Source: Oceanimonas aquatica
GTDB lineage: Bacteria > Pseudomonadota > Gammaproteobacteria > Enterobacterales > Aeromonadaceae
Direction of reading: 5' to 3'
Length of the DNA stretch: 64,000 nucleotides
Assembly (NCBI RefSeq): GCF_030732065.1
Contig: NZ_JAVBHX010000003.1
Coordinates: forward strand, 272,988 to 336,987
Numbering within the stretch: the first letter of the stretch is position 1; each line of letters begins with the position of its first letter. The notes beneath the pieces are model-generated. The model had not been told where the DNA came from and did not search any database. It worked only from the letters and a program-made list of their open reading frames with translations. Position numbers and translations under genes: made by a program. Below are positions 18,602 to 26,598 of the stretch, piece by piece.

Positions 18602-19063
18602 TTATAGCAGGGGCAGTATGCTGTTCACCAGGGTGGTCAGGCCGGCTTCATCGTCAGCGTCAAAACGATCATGCACCGGGCTGTCGATGTCGAGTACACC
18701 CCAAACCACACCGTTTTCATCACTCAGGGGCAGCACTATTTCCGCGTTGCTGGCCGCATCGCAGGCGATATGGCCGGCAAAGGCGTGAACATCGGCCACG
18801 CGCTGAACCTGGTTGCTGGCCGCGGCGGTACCGCACACGCCACGCCCAATGGGAATGCGTACGCAGGCCGGGTTGCCCTGAAACGGGCCCAGCACCAGTT
18901 CATCCTGCTCGCGCAGGTAAAAACCGACCCAGTTGATCTCGTCCAGAGACAGGTTCAGCAGAGCGGAGAGGTTGGCCAGCTTGGCAATGCGGTTGGGTTC
19001 CCCTTCGCACAGGGCCAGTGCCTGAGCGGTCAGGCTTTGATAAAATGCGTTTTTTTCACTCAT
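18602..19063 (-). CDS. msrC: Free methionine-(R)-sulfoxide reductase (GAF domain)
   Basis: A 153-residue single GAF-domain enzyme that reduces free Met-(R)-sulfoxide. The three cysteines of the family are present at Cys67, Cys77 and Cys101, in NPACVRIPIGRGVCG and HIACDAASNAEIV; by homology to YebR the last would be catalytic. I start at the ATG 19063 (MSEKNAFYQS); an upstream in-frame extension is unlike the family and runs into the divergent promoter. In E. coli yebR also lies upstream of proQ-prc. Divergent from the ABC exporter gene. Confidence 0.88.
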   Translation of the reverse strand: MSEKNAFYQSLTAQALALCEGEPNRIAKLANLSALLNLSLDEINWVGFYLREQDELVLGPFQGNPACVRIPIGRGVCGTAAASNQVQRVADVHAFAGHIACDAASNAEIVLPLSDENGVVWGVLDIDSPVHDRFDADDEAGLTTLVNSILPLL

Positions 19064-19136
19064 GGTGTCAGTAGGTTGGCAATTTTGGCTTAACTTACCT
19101 GCGCTTTTACAAAATGAAAACCAATGATGGTGGTGA

Positions 19137-20924
19137 ATGAGTAAAAAAGAACCGAACAGCCCCGTTCTGCACTGGTCGGTGCTGACCGGCATGATGCGTC
19201 GTCACAAGCGACTGCTGATCAATGCCCATTTACTGGCCATTATCGGTACCCTGCTGGCGGTGCCGGTGCCGTTGCTGATGCCGTTGCTGGTGGATGAAGT
19301 GCTGCTGGAGCAGCCGGGCACCCTAATCGCCGGGCTCAACCCCCTGCTACCCGACCACTGGCAGACCGGCGTAGGCTACATTCTGGCAGTACTACTGGTG
19401 ACCCTGCTGCTGCGATTTATGGCGCTGGCATTCAATATTCTGCAGGGGCGCCAGTTCGCCCGGGTGGCCAAGCACATTACCTTTCAGATCCGGCGTCGCC
19501 TGACCCGTCAGCTGATGCGTACCCCCATGCGGACCTTTGAATCGATGGGGGCCGGCACCGTCAGCTCCCATTACATAACCGACGTGGAAACCCTCGACAA
19601 GTTTCTGGGGGAAACCCTGAGCCGGCTGCTGATCAGCCTGCTCAGCGTACTGGGCACCGCCGTGGTACTGCTGCTGCTGAACTGGCAGCTGGGTCTGTTC
19701 ATTTTGTTGCTGAACCCTGTGGTGGTGTACTTCTCCAGCCGGCTGGGGTCCAAGGTCAAACACCTGAAGCGCAACGAAAACAAGGCGTTCGAGCTGTTTC
19801 AGCAGGCGCTGGTGGAAACCCTGGACGGCATTCAGGAAATTCGCGCCGCCAACCGTGAACGTCATTACCTGTTACGGGTGATCGACCGGGCCCGGGGCGT
19901 GCGCGACACCGCCGTAGAGTATCACTGGAAGAGCGAGGCGGCCGGCAAGGCCAGTTTTCTGCTGTTTTTGTCCGGGGTGGAGTTGTTCCGGGCCGTGGGC
20001 ATGATCATGGTGCTGTACACCGATCTGACCGTGGGACAGATTTTTGCGGTGTTCAGTTACCTCTGGTTCATGATGGGGCCGGTGCAGGAGCTGCTCAACA
20101 TGCAGTATTCCTTTTATGCCGCCGATGCCGCCCGCAAGCGCATTAACGGCATGCTGACCCTGGGGGGTGAGGATGCGCCCGCCGGCCGGGTTAATCCGTT
20201 TGCCGGGGTCACCACCCTGCCGATAGAGGTGCGCAACCTCGGTTTTTCCTACGATGGTGAACGCCGGGTGTTGGACGATATCAGCCTGAGCATTGCCGCC
20301 GGCGAGAAGGTGGCCCTGGTGGGGGCCAGTGGTGGTGGCAAGTCCACCTTTATTCAGCTGTTGCTGGGCCTCTACCCCGCCGACAGCGGCGACATTCGCT
20401 TTGGTGGAGTCAGCAGTGCCGACATTGGTTTTGCCACCATTCGCGAGCATGTGGCCACCGTGCTGCAGCAGCCGGTGCTCTTTAACGACACGGTACGCGC
20501 CAACCTCAACCTGGGCGATGATCACGATGATGAGGCCATCTGGCAGGCACTGAAGGTGGCCCAGCTTGACGATGTGGTGGCGGCCATGGACAAGGGCCTG
20601 GATACCGAAATCGGCCGCCGGGGTGTGCGGCTGTCGGGAGGCCAGCAACAGCGACTGGCGGTGGCAAGAATGATTTTGAAAGACCCGGCCATCGTAATCC
20701 TGGACGAGGCCACCTCGGCACTGGATACCGACACCGAGCAGCGACTGCATCAGGCGCTGTCGGGCTTTCTGAAAGGTCGCACAACCCTGATCGTGGCGCA
20801 CCGGCTAAGCTCGGTGCGTCAGGCTGACCGGGTTATCGTGTTTGAGGACGGCAGGATCAGTCAGTCCGGCACTCACTTTGAGCTGCTCGAACAGCCGGGG
20901 CTGTACCGGACCCTGTATAGCTGA
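19137..20924 (+). CDS. ABC exporter, fused permease and ATPase
   Basis: A 595-residue half-transporter. Six membrane helices (about 25-310) carry a type I exporter fold (FQIRRRLTRQLMRTP coupling region). The nucleotide-binding domain has Walker A GASGGGKST (about 397), signature LSGGQQQRLAVARM (about 499), Walker B IVILDEATSALD, and the switch His in IVAHRLSS. It resembles MsbA/multidrug-type exporters, but the substrate cannot be told from sequence. Divergent from msrC, with 73 nt between the starts. A GGTGGTGA element precedes the ATG. Confidence 0.88.
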   Translation: MSKKEPNSPVLHWSVLTGMMRRHKRLLINAHLLAIIGTLLAVPVPLLMPLLVDEVLLEQPGTLIAGLNPLLPDHWQTGVGYILAVLLVTLLLRFMALAFNILQGRQFARVAKHITFQIRRRLTRQLMRTPMRTFESMGAGTVSSHYITDVETLDKFLGETLSRLLISLLSVLGTAVVLLLLNWQLGLFILLLNPVVVYFSSRLGSKVKHLKRNENKAFELFQQALVETLDGIQEIRAANRERHYLLRVIDRARGVRDTAVEYHWKSEAAGKASFLLFLSGVELFRAVGMIMVLYTDLTVGQIFAVFSYLWFMMGPVQELLNMQYSFYAADAARKRINGMLTLGGEDAPAGRVNPFAGVTTLPIEVRNLGFSYDGERRVLDDISLSIAAGEKVALVGASGGGKSTFIQLLLGLYPADSGDIRFGGVSSADIGFATIREHVATVLQQPVLFNDTVRANLNLGDDHDDEAIWQALKVAQLDDVVAAMDKGLDTEIGRRGVRLSGGQQQRLAVARMILKDPAIVILDEATSALDTDTEQRLHQALSGFLKGRTTLIVAHRLSSVRQADRVIVFEDGRISQSGTHFELLEQPGLYRTLYS

Positions 20925-20959
20925 TTAGCTGACCGTACCACGCCGGTGAGACGGTCAAC

Positions 20960-21244
20960 TCAGGCCACGGCCTTGACCGCGTCATCGCCCGCCTTGTCTG
21001 CCTTGTCGGCTTTTTTGGCGGGCTTCTTTTTCGGGCCCGACAGCTCGGCCTGATTCTGTGCCAGGAACAGGGCCAGGGCTTCCCGGTCGTTTTCATCCAG
21101 GGCAACCGGGGCGCTTTCCAGCACGGTTTCAATGTGCTCGGCCAGATCCAGCAGGCGGTCGTAGGCGTCCGCCTCTTTCTTGTTGGTAAAGGTCATCTTC
21201 TCAATTCCGTTGCGTACTACGCGATATTGAACTTCTACGGCCAT
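20960..21244 (-). CDS. yebG: DNA damage-inducible protein YebG
   Basis: A 94-residue protein starting MAVEVQYRVVRNGIEKMTFT. It contains KKEADAYDRLLDLAEHIET and EREAL-type segments that match E. coli YebG (96 aa), with a lysine/alanine-rich tail. YebG is an SOS gene of unclear biochemical role. A near-perfect LexA box lies 15-30 nt before the ATG, which supports both the identity and the start. Convergent with the ABC exporter. Confidence 0.92.
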   Translation of the reverse strand: MAVEVQYRVVRNGIEKMTFTNKKEADAYDRLLDLAEHIETVLESAPVALDENDREALALFLAQNQAELSGPKKKPAKKADKADKAGDDAVKAVA

Positions 21245-21258
21245 GGTGGACTCCTTAT

Positions 21259-21274
21259 CTGTATATGCATACAG
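21259..21274. promoter_or_regulatory. LexA (SOS) box of yebG
   Basis: CTGTATATGCATACAG: perfect CTGT-N8-ACAG with an AT-rich alternating centre, and the 3' flank TA also matches the 20-nt consensus. It is centred about 22 nt upstream of the yebG ATG, so LexA bound there would block transcription. Confidence 0.92.
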
Positions 21275-21349
21275 TAATCAGCCGGTTACCGAATTGCAAG
21301 CCACTCATGACTCCCCTCTTTTGCTCATGGCTGGCGGACTCGGGATTAA

Positions 21350-21360
21350 TGTCTAAAATT
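21350..21360 (+). promoter_or_regulatory. Sigma-S type -10 of sdsR
   Basis: TGTCTAAAATT against the sigma-S extended -10 TGYCTATACTT. It is placed so that transcription would start near 21366. sdsR in enterobacteria is strictly RpoS-dependent, which fits. Confidence 0.65.
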
Positions 21361-21365
21361 CAAAC

Positions 21366-21465
21366 AGAGGGCGCCCGACCTCGGGTGTTCTCTTACTAGC
21401 GCACGGCTCAGCTAATGAGCCATTCCCCTGAGCCAGGTACACGGAATTTGTACCTGGCTTTTTTT
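21366..21465 (+). ncRNA. sdsR: Small RNA SdsR (RyeB)
   Basis: About 100-nt Hfq-type sRNA. I recognise the conserved block TAGCGCACGGCTC, a hairpin loop, then GAGCCATTCCCCTG, as in Salmonella/E. coli SdsR. It is followed by a terminator whose loop (ACGGAATTT) also resembles the SdsR terminator loop. In enterobacteria SdsR is a stationary-phase sRNA that represses porins, mutS and tolC, and acts through Hfq. The 5' end is inferred from the sigma-S -10 and agrees with the known length (about 104 nt). It lies in the otherwise empty gap between yebG and tus. Confidence 0.85.
21431..21465 (+). terminator. Terminator of sdsR
   Basis: 10-bp perfect stem AGCCAGGTAC/GTACCTGGCT, 9-nt loop, then T-run on the plus strand only. 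No plus-strand protein gene ends here, which is what points to a small RNA. Confidence 0.9.
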
Positions 21466-21577
21466 GTCGATAATACGCCCCGCAATACCTTATGTTAAAT
21501 AAAAGCATTATTTTTTTGTAAGCATAAATGATTAATGGTTGCACCTGGTTCAGGTCAGGTTAATATTAAGACACCAT

Positions 21578-21594
21578 TTGTATGTTGGCATAAT
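21578..21594 (+). promoter_or_regulatory. Ter site 1 (Tus-binding) in the tus promoter
   Basis: TTGTATGTTGGCATAAT, sharing GTATGTTG with E. coli TerA/TerB (AGTATGTTGTAACTAAA) and lying 4 nt before the proposed tus ATG. TerB likewise overlaps the tus promoter in E. coli, giving autorepression. CATAAT at its 3' end could itself be the -10, implying a very short or absent leader. By E. coli polarity this orientation would stop forks moving toward higher coordinates. The role is inferred; an exact second copy lies at 37189. Confidence 0.75.
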
Positions 21595-21598
21595 AGCA

Positions 21599-22498
21599 AT
21601 GTTTACACTGGCCGCCGAACTTCGCCATACCATGTCCTTGCTTGAGGCCGCCCTCGCCAGCCTGAACCAGCTCGTCAGAGCCGAGGCCGGTAACTCTCCC
21701 CGGGCCTGCTGTTACCGGTTACCCGAGGTCGCTCAGGGCAAGGAGCACGATCCCGTTGAACAGATTCCGGTACAGGAGCAGCTCAGTGGTCAGCCTGCCC
21801 TCGACACCGCCCTTGCCGCCCTTGGCCGCTGGCATATTCAGCCCGACTGCTCCGCCAAGGCCAGTTTTCGTCTGCCCGGCTTTGTGCTGCTGCCGGCCGC
21901 CAGCCGTTCGCTGGTTGAGCCTCTGATAGACGAAGTCAACCGGCTCAAACTGGCCTTTCGTGCCCTGGTACAGCGGCTCGACGACAAGGACAAAAAATTC
22001 ACCCTGGTGCACGACACCTTTCCCGGCCTGGTTACCCTGCAGGTATACCGCCAGCTTACCCTGCTGCCCCATGCGGCCATGCGCCTGGGGTTTACCTGGG
22101 CCAACAAGCAGATCATTCAGAAAGTCGACAAAACAAGGCTGGTGGAGCAACTGATGCAAAGCCGCAACCATCCCCCTCCCCTGGTGGATGCCCACACCTG
22201 GCTGCAGTGCGTGGATCGGGAAGTCTACGACGTCAAACGCCTGCCGGCTCATGTTGAGCTGCGCCTGCGCCGGCCGGTCAAAACCCACCCCATGGTCAAT
22301 GTGCGCTGGCGCGAGCCGCTCAGCCCCCGCCAGCAGCAGTTCAAGGCCCATTTGCCCTTGTTACTGTGCCAGGACGAACTGCCCGCCATCACTCACCTGT
22401 GTGACTACCCGCCCACCAAAACCCGAAAGCGCCGGGCCGCACGCATTGGCGGCGAACCGCTGATCCCCCGGCTGCATATTTATCCCTTTGAACCCTGA
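21599..22498 (+). CDS. tus: DNA replication terminus site-binding protein Tus
   Basis: A 299-residue homologue of E. coli Tus (309 aa), the monomeric protein that binds Ter DNA and blocks replication forks from one side. Similar segments in order: RLPEVAQGKEHDPVEQIPVQ (E. coli SLPEVKKEDEHNPLNRIEV), FRLPGFV, LVHDTFPGLVTLQVYRQLTL, LGFTWANKQIIQK (FGWANKHIIKN), LRLRRPVKTHPMV, and the C-terminal LIPRLHIY. I chose the ATG 21599 because the N-terminal helix then matches; there is no clear Shine-Dalgarno, and an ATG at 21632 is an alternative. The next gene is a transporter on the same strand. Confidence 0.92.
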   Translation: MFTLAAELRHTMSLLEAALASLNQLVRAEAGNSPRACCYRLPEVAQGKEHDPVEQIPVQEQLSGQPALDTALAALGRWHIQPDCSAKASFRLPGFVLLPAASRSLVEPLIDEVNRLKLAFRALVQRLDDKDKKFTLVHDTFPGLVTLQVYRQLTLLPHAAMRLGFTWANKQIIQKVDKTRLVEQLMQSRNHPPPLVDAHTWLQCVDREVYDVKRLPAHVELRLRRPVKTHPMVNVRWREPLSPRQQQFKAHLPLLLCQDELPAITHLCDYPPTKTRKRRAARIGGEPLIPRLHIYPFEP

Positions 22499-22560
22499 CA
22501 CTGGCCTTGACGGCGGTGCTATCATGGCCGGATGTTTCTTTTGTAACCTTTGGTGACGTT

Positions 22561-23748
22561 ATGGCACTGCCCTTTTCACTGCTGTTGTTGCTGGCAAGCC
22601 TGGCCGGGCTCACTCCCCTGGCTATCGACATGTACCTGCCCAGCCTGCCAACCATTGCCCGGGATCTGGGCGTGCCCGTGTCCCAGGCCCAGCTCACCAT
22701 CAGCGTGTTTCTGGCAGGCTTTGCCCTGGGACAACTGTTGTACGGACCGCTGGCCGACTCGGTGGGACGCAAACCGGTGATGCTGGGCGGGCTGGCCCTG
22801 TTTACCCTGGCAAGCCTGGGCTGTGCCGTGGCCGACAGCATTGAAACCCTGATGGCCTTTCGTCTGTTACAGGCCATCGGCGGCGCCGCCGGCTCCGTGG
22901 TGCTCAACGCCCTGCTGCGCGACATGTTCGAGCGAGACATGTTTGCCCGGGTGATGTCGCTGGTGATTCTGGTGATGACCCTGGCGCCGCTGGTGGCGCC
23001 CATCGTCGGTGGTTACCTGCTGCTGATTGGCCACTGGCACAGCATCTTTGTGCTGCTGGCGATCATCGGCACCCTGGTAACGGTGGCGCTGGCCCTTCGG
23101 ATTCCCGAGACCCTGAAGCCCGAACACCGCCAGCCCTTTCGCATGTGGCCGGTGCTGCAAAACTACGGCAAGGTGCTGCGCCACCGGGCGGCGGTGGGCT
23201 ACATCGGCTGCGGCGGTCTGACCACGGCCGCCATGTTTGCGTTCATTTCCGGCTCGCCCCTGGTGTACATCGAGCTCTACGGCGTGCCGGCCCAGCATTA
23301 CGGCCTGCTGTTTGCCATGAACATCGTGCTGATGATGATACTGACCTTTGGCAACAGCCGGCTGGTCAGGCATCTGGGCAGCGACCGGCTGCTGAAAACC
23401 GGCCTGACCCTGGCCGCTCTCGCCGGCGTGGCCCTGCTGTTCAATGGCATCACCGGGTTTGGCGGCCTGTGGGGGCTGGTGCCGGCAGTGATGGTACTGA
23501 TTGCCCAGATAAGCCTGGTGGGTGCCAATGCCATGGCCGGGCTGCTCAGTCATTTCCCTGAATCGGCCGGTACCGCCTCGGCGCTGGCGGGCACGGTACG
23601 CTTTGGCCTGGGGGCCGTGGCCACCTTTGCGGTCAATGCCAGTCACGCGGTCTCGGCCCTGCCCATGGTGCTGGTCATGAGCCTGTGCGCCTGGCTGGCC
23701 CTGGCCAGTTACTGGGTGCTGGTGCGGCCGGCGCTGGCCGCGGCGTAA
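22561..23748 (+). CDS. Bcr/CflA family multidrug efflux MFS transporter
   Basis: A 395-residue integral membrane protein with about 12 predicted helices. It opens with LLLASLAGLTPLAIDMYLPSLP, the Bcr/CflA signature in TM1, and has YGPLADSVGRKPVML (MFS motif A) between TM2 and TM3. These proton antiporters export drugs such as bicyclomycin, or in some cases cysteine. The ATG at 22561 puts TM1 at the N terminus; the frame is open upstream but has no better start. It lies 62 nt after tus on the same strand. Confidence 0.9.
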   Translation: MALPFSLLLLLASLAGLTPLAIDMYLPSLPTIARDLGVPVSQAQLTISVFLAGFALGQLLYGPLADSVGRKPVMLGGLALFTLASLGCAVADSIETLMAFRLLQAIGGAAGSVVLNALLRDMFERDMFARVMSLVILVMTLAPLVAPIVGGYLLLIGHWHSIFVLLAIIGTLVTVALALRIPETLKPEHRQPFRMWPVLQNYGKVLRHRAAVGYIGCGGLTTAAMFAFISGSPLVYIELYGVPAQHYGLLFAMNIVLMMILTFGNSRLVRHLGSDRLLKTGLTLAALAGVALLFNGITGFGGLWGLVPAVMVLIAQISLVGANAMAGLLSHFPESAGTASALAGTVRFGLGAVATFAVNASHAVSALPMVLVMSLCAWLALASYWVLVRPALAAA

Positions 23749-23905
23749 CCGATAGCCGGCAACGGATACCCCGCATGCGATGCCTGGCGTAGCGACGCCC
23801 GCTAAATTCCGGCAAAGCCGTTTTTTAATACCGGCGCAAGTGTTATAACTAAAGACCGTCGCCTGGCGACCACACTCGTTTTTACAAGAAGGAATTGACA
23901 ACACT

Positions 23906-25096
23906 ATGTTCGAGAAGGTCACTGCTGCACCGGCCGACCCCATTCTGGGTCTGACCGATGCGTTCCGTAAAGATACCCGTGCCGACAAAATCAACCTGGG
24001 CGTTGGTATCTACAAAGACGAAGCCGGCCAGACCCCGGTATTGCGCTGTGTAAAAAAGGCCGAAGCGCGCCTGGTGCAGGAGCAAACCACCAAAAACTAT
24101 CTCAGCATAGAAGGCATTGAAGCCTATGGTCAGGTAGTACAGAAACTGCTGTTTGGTGCCGACGCCAGCATTATTGCCGAGCAGCGTGCCCGCACCGCTC
24201 AGGCCCCGGGCGGTACCGGTGCCCTGCGCATCGCCGGCGAGTTCATCGCCCGCCAGCTCGACACCAACACCATCTGGATCTCCAACCCTACCTGGGCCAA
24301 CCACCGTGCCGTGTTTACCGCCGCCGGTCTGGAAGTGAAGGAATACGGCTACTACAACGCCGACACCAAGGATCTGGACTTTGACGCCATGCTGGCCAGC
24401 CTGGAAGACGCCAAGGCCGGTGACGTGGTGCTGTTGCACGGTTGCTGCCACAACCCCACCGGCATTGACCCCACCGCCGAGCAGTGGCAACAGCTGGCCA
24501 AGCTGTCTGCCGACAAGGGCTGGCTGCCGATGTTCGACTTCGCCTATCAGGGCTTTGCCCAGGGCACCGAAGAAGACGCCTTTGGTCTGCGCGAGTTTGC
24601 CAAGCATAACCCCGAGCTGCTGATCGCCAGCTCCTTCTCCAAGAACTTCGGTCTCTACAACGAGCGCGTGGGTGCCTTTACCCTGGTCGCCAAGGATGCC
24701 GACACTGCCAACACCAGCTTCAGCCAGGTGAAGGGCATTATTCGCGCCAATTACTCCAACCCGCCTTCCCACGGCGCCAACGTGGTGGCCATTATTGCCA
24801 ATGACCCCGAGCTCTATGCCGACTGGCAGGCGGAGCTGGCGGAAATGCGGGATCGCATTCAGGAAATGCGCACCCTGTTCGTGGAAAAGCTGGCCGCCCG
24901 TGGCGTCGCCAAGGACTTCAGCTTTATCGCCCGCCAGAACGGCATGTTCTCCTTCTCCGGCCTCACTCCGGAGCAGGTAGCGCGTCTGAAGGACGAATTC
25001 GGCATCTACATCGTCGGCTCCGGCCGCATCAGCGTGGCCGGCATCACCAAGGCGAACATCGACGCCCTGTGTGACGGCATCGCCGCCGTACTGTAA
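23906..25096 (+). CDS. aspC: Aspartate aminotransferase
   Basis: PLP enzyme that interconverts aspartate and 2-oxoglutarate with oxaloacetate and glutamate. Its 396 residues equal E. coli AspC and it starts almost identically ([18 protein letters not shown]). The PLP lysine is Lys246 in [26 protein letters not shown] and the substrate arginine in [10 protein letters not shown] are present. TyrB is a close paralogue, but AspC fits better. An AAGGA-type site precedes the start, and it ends at its own terminator. Confidence 0.94.
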   Translation: MFEKVTAAPADPILGLTDAFRKDTRADKINLGVGIYKDEAGQTPVLRCVKKAEARLVQEQTTKNYLSIEGIEAYGQVVQKLLFGADASIIAEQRARTAQAPGGTGALRIAGEFIARQLDTNTIWISNPTWANHRAVFTAAGLEVKEYGYYNADTKDLDFDAMLASLEDAKAGDVVLLHGCCHNPTGIDPTAEQWQQLAKLSADKGWLPMFDFAYQGFAQGTEEDAFGLREFAKHNPELLIASSFSKNFGLYNERVGAFTLVAKDADTANTSFSQVKGIIRANYSNPPSHGANVVAIIANDPELYADWQAELAEMRDRIQEMRTLFVEKLAARGVAKDFSFIARQNGMFSFSGLTPEQVARLKDEFGIYIVGSGRISVAGITKANIDALCDGIAAVL

Positions 25097-25117
25097 GCAT
25101 TTTCTTGCCGGTAATAA

Positions 25118-25145
25118 AAAGCCCCGCTCTTGCGGGGCTTTTTTA
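25118..25145 (+). terminator. Terminator of aspC
   Basis: GCCCCGC/GCGGGGC stem with a TCTT loop and flanking A and T runs, 22 nt past the aspC stop; symmetrical. Confidence 0.85.
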
Positions 25146-25206
25146 TGGGATCCAGCCTGTCATGACGCGAAGGAGCGACCCGAGCAGCAGGAGTTAGCTG
25201 GTCTGG

Positions 25207-26419
25207 TTAAATCGCAAAGCGGTTCACCAGGGTATTAAGCTCGCCGGCCAGGCGGGCCAGTTCCTGACTGGAGGCGCTGGTCTGGTTGGCTCCGGCGGCG
25301 CTCTGTACCGACAGGTCCCGAATGTTAACCAGATTGCCGTCCACTTCCCGGGCCACGTGAGCCTGCTCCTCGGCGGCGCTGGCTATGGCCACGTTGCGGT
25401 CATTGATGCCGGAGATGCTGGTGGCGATCTGCGCCAGGGTCTCGCCGGCTTCACGGGCAATGCTCAGGGTGTCGGTGGTGCGCTCATTGCTGCTCTTCAT
25501 GGCGGTTACCGCATCCTGCGAGCCCCGCTGCACCGCCTGGATCATCTGCTCGATTTCCTTGGTGGACTCCTGGGTACGGTGCGCCAGGGCCCGTACTTCA
25601 TCGGCCACCACCGCAAAGCCCCGGCCCGACTCGCCGGCGCGGGCGGCTTCAATGGCGGCATTCAAGGCCAACAGGTTGGTCTGATCGGCAATGGCGCGGA
25701 TCACGTCGAGCACGCTGGTGATGTCGTTCACCCGCACCGCCAGGCTCTCAATGTTATTCATGGTGTCGCCAATTTCGCCGGCCAGGCCTTCCATGGAGGT
25801 AACGGTCTGGCCAACCCGGTCGCGGCCAAACTGGACCCGCTCATCGGCCAGCTCCGACTCCTGGGAGGTGCTGGAGGCATTGCGTGCCACCTCTTCCACC
25901 GCGGCGGTCATTTCATTCACCGCCGTAGCCGCTTGCTCCAGCTCCTCGCTCTTCCGCCAGGGGGGCCAGCTCCAGTCGCGAAGCAAGGTTGGCCCCGGCC
26001 ACGTCGCCGGCTTCAGCCTGGTTCATGATGCGGCCATGGGCCTGCCAGTAGCGGGCCTCGACCGTATTAAAACGGTCAATCAGCGCCCGGGCTTCGGGCA
26101 AACGAGCGAGCTGATCGTACTCCTGCTTGAAGCCGTTGAGTTTTTCCCGGGCGGCTTCCAGGTTGGCCCGGGATTCGGCCCGCTTCTAGGCCTGTGCCGA
26201 GTTGGTCAACGCCAGGCTGTGCAGACGAATGCGCAAAAATTCCTTGTCGATGTTTTCCACCGCGGTCAGGCTGGGCACATCATGGTTCACCAACCAGCCT
26301 ATCTGATGATTCAGGCTGGCCAGCTGCACCAGGCTGAGCACGCCCAGGAACAGCATCAAGACGCCAATGGCGCCAAAAGCCAGGGCCGATCTCAGGCCGA
26401 TATTAATATTGCGGAACAC
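25207..26419 (-). pseudogene. Methyl-accepting chemotaxis protein, broken
   Basis: Three pieces of one chemoreceptor. The N-terminal part (26419 down) has TM1 (GLRSALAFGAIGVLMLFLGV) and the start of a four-helix sensor domain, and ends at an in-frame TAG at 26186. The same frame continues after the stop (KRAESRANLEAAREK... to [10 protein letters not shown]) until about 25950, where it shifts by one base into a frame holding the complete C-terminal signalling hairpin ([30 protein letters not shown]). TM2, HAMP and the first signalling helices are missing, so a deletion of roughly 130 codons accompanies the frameshift. It is not likely to make a working receptor, though a soluble signalling-domain fragment could be read from an internal start. 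Confidence 0.85.
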
Positions 26420-26598
26420 CTTGTTCTCCTACCATAAACAACGGGATTATGTCTGATGCCTTATCGGCAGCCCGGGACAAACCTGAAACAAAAATGTCAT
26501 GTTATGTATACAATCCTGTTTCCGGTCGCGGGGCACGGATTCATCTTTGTTCCCCGTGACCAGCTGTCGTAGTATCAAGCTACTGATTCTTCATTGTT

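Noticed and set aside
21353..21544. 63-codon minus-strand frame between yebG and tus
   Set aside because: Antisense to sdsR and its terminator; no ribosome binding site or protein-like sequence.
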